Shown piece after piece: positions 59,050 to 64,000 of a stretch of DNA of 64,000 nucleotides. The DNA comes from Lutraria lutraria (lineage: Eukaryota; Mollusca; Bivalvia; Venerida; Mactridae): the NCBI GenBank assembly GCA_964023205.1, contig OZ026837.1, positions 15,229,479 through 15,293,478 on the forward strand, given 5' to 3'. Below the pieces are notes generated by a model, which did no database searches, was not told where the DNA came from, and saw nothing but the letters and a program-made list of their open reading frames with translations. Each line of letters opens with the position of its first letter. Position 1 is the stretch's first letter. Position numbers and translations under genes: made by a program.

Positions 59050-60330
59050 ACTATCATATACTCTCATGGAATCACAAGCAGGATTTAGAGCGGAATGGGT
59101 ATGATTGACAACATATTTGTACTACATGGATTAATTTAAATCATGTAATTAATAATAATGTGCTTTTATCGATTATTCTAAAGCTTTCGACTATTTGGTT
59201 TGCCAAAATATGTGGTATACACTTTATATATCAGGGCAAAGAGGGTTATTAAGTCCATGTATAATCCAATTACAACCAGAGTAAAATTTAATAATGAGAT
59301 CGGCGAAATATTCGAAGGTCATCTTGGAGTAAGACTGGGGGAAAGCTTGTCGCCTTTTTTATTTTCCATGTACCTTAATGATCTGGATGACCAACTTTTA
59401 AACGGAGCAAAAGGCATTAATCTAGGTTTTTATTGATGTATGCCAATGACATCGTGATATTTGCTAACTACGAAGTAATCTTAACATATTGGATGAATAC
59501 TGTAATCGATGGAAACTTACCGTTCACAAAGATGATAATACTATTTTGAAAAGGAGGAAGTTTGCCAACAGACCTTAATGTTTTCTACCAATGTTATGAA
59601 TAGAAAATCGTAAACAAATTTACGTATCTAGGAATAGTGTTTTCATCTGGATGGTCCTTTGTAGAAACGCATAAAACTTTAGCTGACCAAGCTCAAAAAT
59701 CTATCTATACATCAAGGAAATGTCTATAGATTTCATGACGTAACAATAAGGCACTCTTTAGAATTGTTCGATTAGCAATTGAAAAACTTCACACTTCGTT
59801 TTGTTAATCTTTTTATTATGAGTAAAAAGTAGCACACAAAAATGTGTGTATTTTATATACGGAGAATTAGGTTGACTAGATTTTTACTCACTAAGAATTA
59901 TACAAATGATAAAATTCTGGTTAAAAATTACCAATAAAAGTGAAAGGAAATATATAAACATAATATACCAAATCATGTCGAAAGATATTAAAAAATAAAC
60001 CGTGCATCACTAACTGGGCATATTATGTTAAAGATGCATTATTAAATGAATTCTCTGAAGTGTTGTACTCACAGGGTGTAGATAATACTAAACTATTGTT
60101 ATTATTGTTAAAACAAAGAGTTAAAGACATCTTCATGCAAGAATGGAATAATCGAGTACAAACGTCATCTTGTTTCAGGGTTTTTATGGTTTCTGCAAAT
60201 TTTGACAACAGCATGTATATAGATAATGTAAATATTCAAAAATATCTCATAGCTATGACAAGATTTAGGCTTTCTTCTCATCGTTTAAGAATTGAAACAG
60301 GTCGTGCTTTATTTATCAAGGTTTAAGCCA
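59050..60330 (+). pseudogene. Decayed non-LTR retrotransposon (reverse transcriptase and C-terminal domain)
   Basis: Frame-broken pieces read in order: ESQAGFRA (about 59067), FIDYSKAFDYL (about 59163-59195), VRLGESLSPFLFSMYLNDLD (59329-59388), then after a frameshift LMYANDIVIFAN (about 59434), where the catalytic YADD reads YAND, then YLGIVFSSGWSFVETHKTLA (about 59625-59685). The C-terminal piece at 60060-60305 includes KQRVKDIFMQEWNN and RFRLSSHRLRIETGR, a block I recognise from molluscan and cnidarian LINE proteins. Several stops and frameshifts plus the altered catalytic Asp mean it is inactive. The clade cannot be fixed from this. Confidence 0.85.
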
Positions 60331-61364
60331 ATTTTTCATGATTTTTAGCATTGTCTTTTGAAGAATACGTGCATTGTACATGTATATCCACTTCCTTTTA
60401 TAAACAACAACTTTTACTTTGAACAGCTGAAAAGACATACTTTTTAAACTCTGAAATCCAATTCAGTTTTTAGGGCTTCCGCAACGAGACATAACAGGCA
60501 AAATGTTAGCTGGGACCATTATACACACATAAATAATGGTCCAAGATATTAAGGAGACTATTTCTCCCTAGTCTCCCTCTAAGCCAATATCCCTGCATAA
60601 CCATCAGGTAGACTACATCTCTGCTTTTAAATCATGCAGTTCTCATGTTCATGTTTAGATTAATACATGTTGACATCATTGTGTGATTTTAATAAAATGA
60701 TCAGTCAGTGATATTGGTTTAAATCTAATTACATGTAAATGTGTTGTATTTTACTGTTGGTTTTGTGAACTACCTACTTGAAACTGAAACAATGTTGAAA
60801 ATTGACAGAACTGAAAGAAAACAACATTTAATGATATTTTTAAATGGCCTTTGTGACTTGTGAAAAATCGTTGCCTATTGCTTGACCGTCAATGCCTCAC
60901 TGATAAATGGCTTCATGATCACCAATATGATTAAGCAAATATTGCCCTGGTAGATGTATTATGAATATTGTCATGATGGTCATTTATTATCCTGCACCAA
61001 CTAGTACAGTGAATATTGTCATGGTCCAGGGGCATCATGAGTGACTTTGTCCGACTGATGATATCTGTATGTCCAGAAATATGACCAGAACTGTCATTAT
61101 ATGACAGAATATGAATTATTTTGAAATTCTCTAATTTCCTGAACTATTGATTATTTCCATGAGAATCTCTTCAAATGTGAGGGACGGAGGTCCATCTATG
61201 ACCCTACTTTTGTTAATATCAAGCTTCTTTCAATCGTAGCCTAGAATCATCCGACAAATAACAAATCATATCTGCAGTAATTTGAAATAGTTCATGGATG
61301 CATTACATATAACATGTACATTCAAAGTAACCAAAAATCATAAATATGTTAAGAAATTGTTTTT
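60331..61364. other. Intergenic, no gene recognised
   Basis: AT-rich sequence downstream of the retrotransposon remnant; could include its untranslated tail. No recognised motif. Confidence 0.45.
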
Positions 61365-61815
61365 TGTTAGCTCAATCAGGTGAGCTTTTAGGATCGATGA
61401 ATGTCCGGCGTCCGTCCACAATTAGTTTGTTCAAACTCTAGCATCCACAGCTCTTAATTACCCGTAATCAAACTTGGTCCCAATGTATAATTATGGCCCC
61501 AATGCTTCGGCCAAGTTCGATTATGGGTGAAATCGGACAAGGATTTAAAGAGTTATGTGCCCTTGACCGAGAAATGTGCTATATTTAGCTTGTTTATACT
61601 CTCTAACACCATCATTTCTTGACCAATCCTAATCATATTTACAGTGAATGTGTATGACCTAACGGTCTTTGATGAGATTGATTATGGGCGAAATTTAATT
61701 GGTACTTGCAGAGTTATGGGCTCTTATATGAGATGAAAACTATATCACTTGGTCATTAATTAAAGTGTCTTTGTTCTCAGGTGAGCGATCTAGAGCAATC
61801 TTGGCCCATTTGTTT
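61365..61815. repeat. Interspersed repeat with 'tcaggtgagc' at both ends
   Basis: Begins 'ttagctcaatcaggtgagct', has internal 'gggcgaaat', 'gagttatgggc' and 'gaccaatcctaatcatattt' phrases, and ends 'ctcaggtgagcgatctagag' + 'caatcttggccca'. This is a layout I associate with bivalve genomes. No coding sequence. Confidence 0.65.
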
Positions 61816-64000
61816 CAGTTATTATCTAAATAAATTATATCCAGTGTTTTCTGCAAGTTTTTTCTCCATATACATGAATAACTGAAATAATATTTTGTTG
61901 TATCTATAAAAAGGCTAAGTTTTTACTCTTTTTTTACAATAAAAAGGGACACAACTCTTGCTATATTAAGTTCAGAGTTATCTTTCCTTTTCAAATATAT
62001 ATATTAATATAAAATATAATAATCTTAAGCAATGTGGGTTGATAACGTGATCCATAATCTCTTGTATACAAAAACATGATATTTCGAAATCAGGGTGAGA
62101 TAATCAATCGCATACTGTAGGCTTAATCAGCACCTATATTTCGTCCAACAAGTGACATTCGATGGGGGATATATTAAGCTTTACAATGATATATGTGTCA
62201 TAAAATCCCGCTAGGGGGGGACCTAGGGTACAGGTAGCCCATACTCTAAATGCTTTGGTGCATTGTTGAACTATTGTTTTGACTGTGTTCTAGATGATGT
62301 ATTATATGGAGCAACAATTTAAGCAAAACTTTAAAGTTATGTTATCATTAATTTACAGCAAATCGTATTTTTATATTTGCGTTTCAGCGACATTTACTTT
62401 GTGACATCGGCTTTAGATATGTTCCACAAAACGTTTGTTTGTATTCGTTTCTCGTGCTGTAAAATACTTGTATCAGTATCAGTGTCCCTTGTTTATGGTA
62501 ACTAAAATTCAAAGTCGTCAGGAGTTCCAAGAGGGTTGTTTTACGCGTATCTAAACTTTGAAAAACATATTGAGTGATTTTACTGTACTGCAGTTTCGTC
62601 TATTACAAAACTTTAACTGACTTAGCCTAGTTTGATATCATTTTGATTAATTCATTGACTGCTTTGTTTAGAGCACTGATAATCATTTGATGAATACCGA
62701 GAATTTTGCTCACGTCTCTATCACACATAAATAACTGTATGCATACTTTGAAACGAAGATAAAAGCATAGCCCAAGACTACTAGACGATTTAAACAGTGA
62801 AGAAAACCAAACAGTAGTTTCCTAGGTGTTACTGGCTGCTTGAGGACAACAAATGAGTAAGTTACGTATATAGTAACATTAACATTGGCGCCATTTAGGA
62901 CATTTGGTTGACGTACTGATTGTTCAGAGCGGTATGAACAGGATGCAAAGTTTCGTCTTTTTGGACGGGGGTCGATAATGCATTGCTTTGGTTGCAAATG
63001 TATTCTGTATAACTCAATGGACGTACATATCATTCTAAAATTTTACTTTTTAATATATTACAAATTACAATTTTTTTTTAATTTGGAGAAGAAATGAAAG
63101 AAATGACAACAATGTCGACGAATGTCTTGGACAACTCTCGTGATAACTTCCGTGGACTGGAAACGTTCCAATCCAATCCAAAGTGATGGTTTAATTGATA
63201 TTATCTTCCGAGAGGAAGCTCATAAACATTTATCATATTTCTAAGTCCAAGGAACATCTTTATTTATGCCTGCGGTGGCATTAATAGGCCAATGGTCATA
63301 CATAAAGAATGTTGACCAGCAATAGGGTTTCGTCATTAAAGTAACGTGGTTTTTGTTGTATTTTTTAAATGGGATTTAACGTCGGAACAACCGCTTAGCT
63401 CATTTGGCTTTCATGTTTGTGAAATTTGTTTGGTCCTGTGTTGTATTAGGTATAGAATAATGCTTATTTTCTTACTCAAGATATCCAGTCGAGACAAAAT
63501 TTAAAAAGAGGTAAAATTTTAAAATTTCCATGAATTCCTCTTTGTTTAGTATCTATCGTGCCTTTTATTTGTTAAATAGAAATATACTTGTACTTAAAGT
63601 AATACGTATGCATTTTAAACCAGCATACCTAATCTAATTTGACACATTTGATGTTATTATTGTGAACTATTTTGAATTTGCATATTTGTTAAATCGTTAT
63701 TTTAAAATTGAAACAGACAAAGAAAGCGCATCCATGAATATTCAAATTGCGATTAAACCGTATATACTCTGAAAATGGCGGTCCCCAGAGATGTGTTCGC
63801 GAGACCGGAATGCTCCGTGGCTTGATTTTAGAATCATTATGGCTTAATTTAGATGACATTTTGTGTTATGCTTTGCAGAAATAATGAAAAACGTGTTAAG
63901 ACTATTACTTATATTTTATTCAATGTATAAGGGAAAAGCTTTGGTATCCTCGCCCATGTCTCTGAACGTTTCAATCTAGAACCCACATTAAAAGAATTGT
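61816..64000. other. Intergenic, no gene recognised
   Basis: AT-rich. The 107-codon minus-strand frame at 62710-63033 has no recognisable domain. The repeat shared with 58160 lies at 62105-62240. No convincing exon up to the right edge. Confidence 0.5.

Noticed and set aside
62710..63033. 107-codon minus-strand frame near the right edge
   Set aside because: No recognisable domain and no supporting splice structure or neighbouring exon; treated as chance.

Overview
This window is genomic DNA from a metazoan, most probably a bivalve mollusc. The organism call is inference: it rests on the exon/intron structure, the AT-rich intergenic DNA, and several repeat motifs that I associate with bivalve genomes (the 'gggccataactcagt' tandem repeat, the 'accttgacctttgacc' motif, 'caagtttggtgaagat' elements, and tRNA-headed SINEs ending in 'gtcattaaacaacag'-like tails). 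No prokaryotic gene organisation is present, and nothing resembles a CRISPR array, operon or phage.

Only one protein-coding gene is convincingly present. It lies on the minus strand at 234-15755 and runs off the left edge. It is an ataxin-2 orthologue (ATXN2/Atx2), reconstructed here as 14 coding exons with GT/AG junctions and consistent phases throughout, giving about 609 codons. Reading from the start codon at 15755: a short basic Gly/Arg-rich N-terminus, the LSm domain (exons 3-5), the LsmAD domain (exons 6-8), a disordered Ser/Gln/Lys-rich middle (exons 9-12), a PAM2 motif for PABP binding whose core is duplicated in tandem (exon 13), and the start of the Gln/Pro-rich C-terminal region (exon 14). 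The rest of the C-terminus lies beyond base 1.

The introns hold many repeats. Intron 11 (2302-6353) carries a tandem array of about 170-bp units (3345-4795) and a 1.14-kb non-autonomous hAT-type element with perfect 8-bp target duplications (5166-6307), ending 46 bp from the exon 11 splice donor. Intron 9 has a TA-flanked MITE full of CGCGAA motifs (7472-7715) and a pair of palindromic CRE sites (8136-8156). Introns 4, 5, 7 and 10 hold further MITE-like or interspersed repeats.

From about 16 kb to 64 kb I see no intact gene. This region has tRNA-derived SINEs of at least three families, a set of TTAA-flanked MITEs (five elements), hAT-like and TA-flanked MITEs, minisatellites (27.7-28.6, 29.8-30.2, 37.1-37.3, 37.4-37.9 and 38.4-38.6 kb), pairs of diverged duplicated blocks, and one decayed non-LTR retrotransposon with recognisable reverse transcriptase and C-terminal pieces (59050-60330). 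No undescribed biological system is visible. The points most worth a second look are the doubled PAM2 core of ataxin-2 and the well-delimited non-autonomous transposons, two of which carry a conserved CRE followed by a TATA-like stretch.
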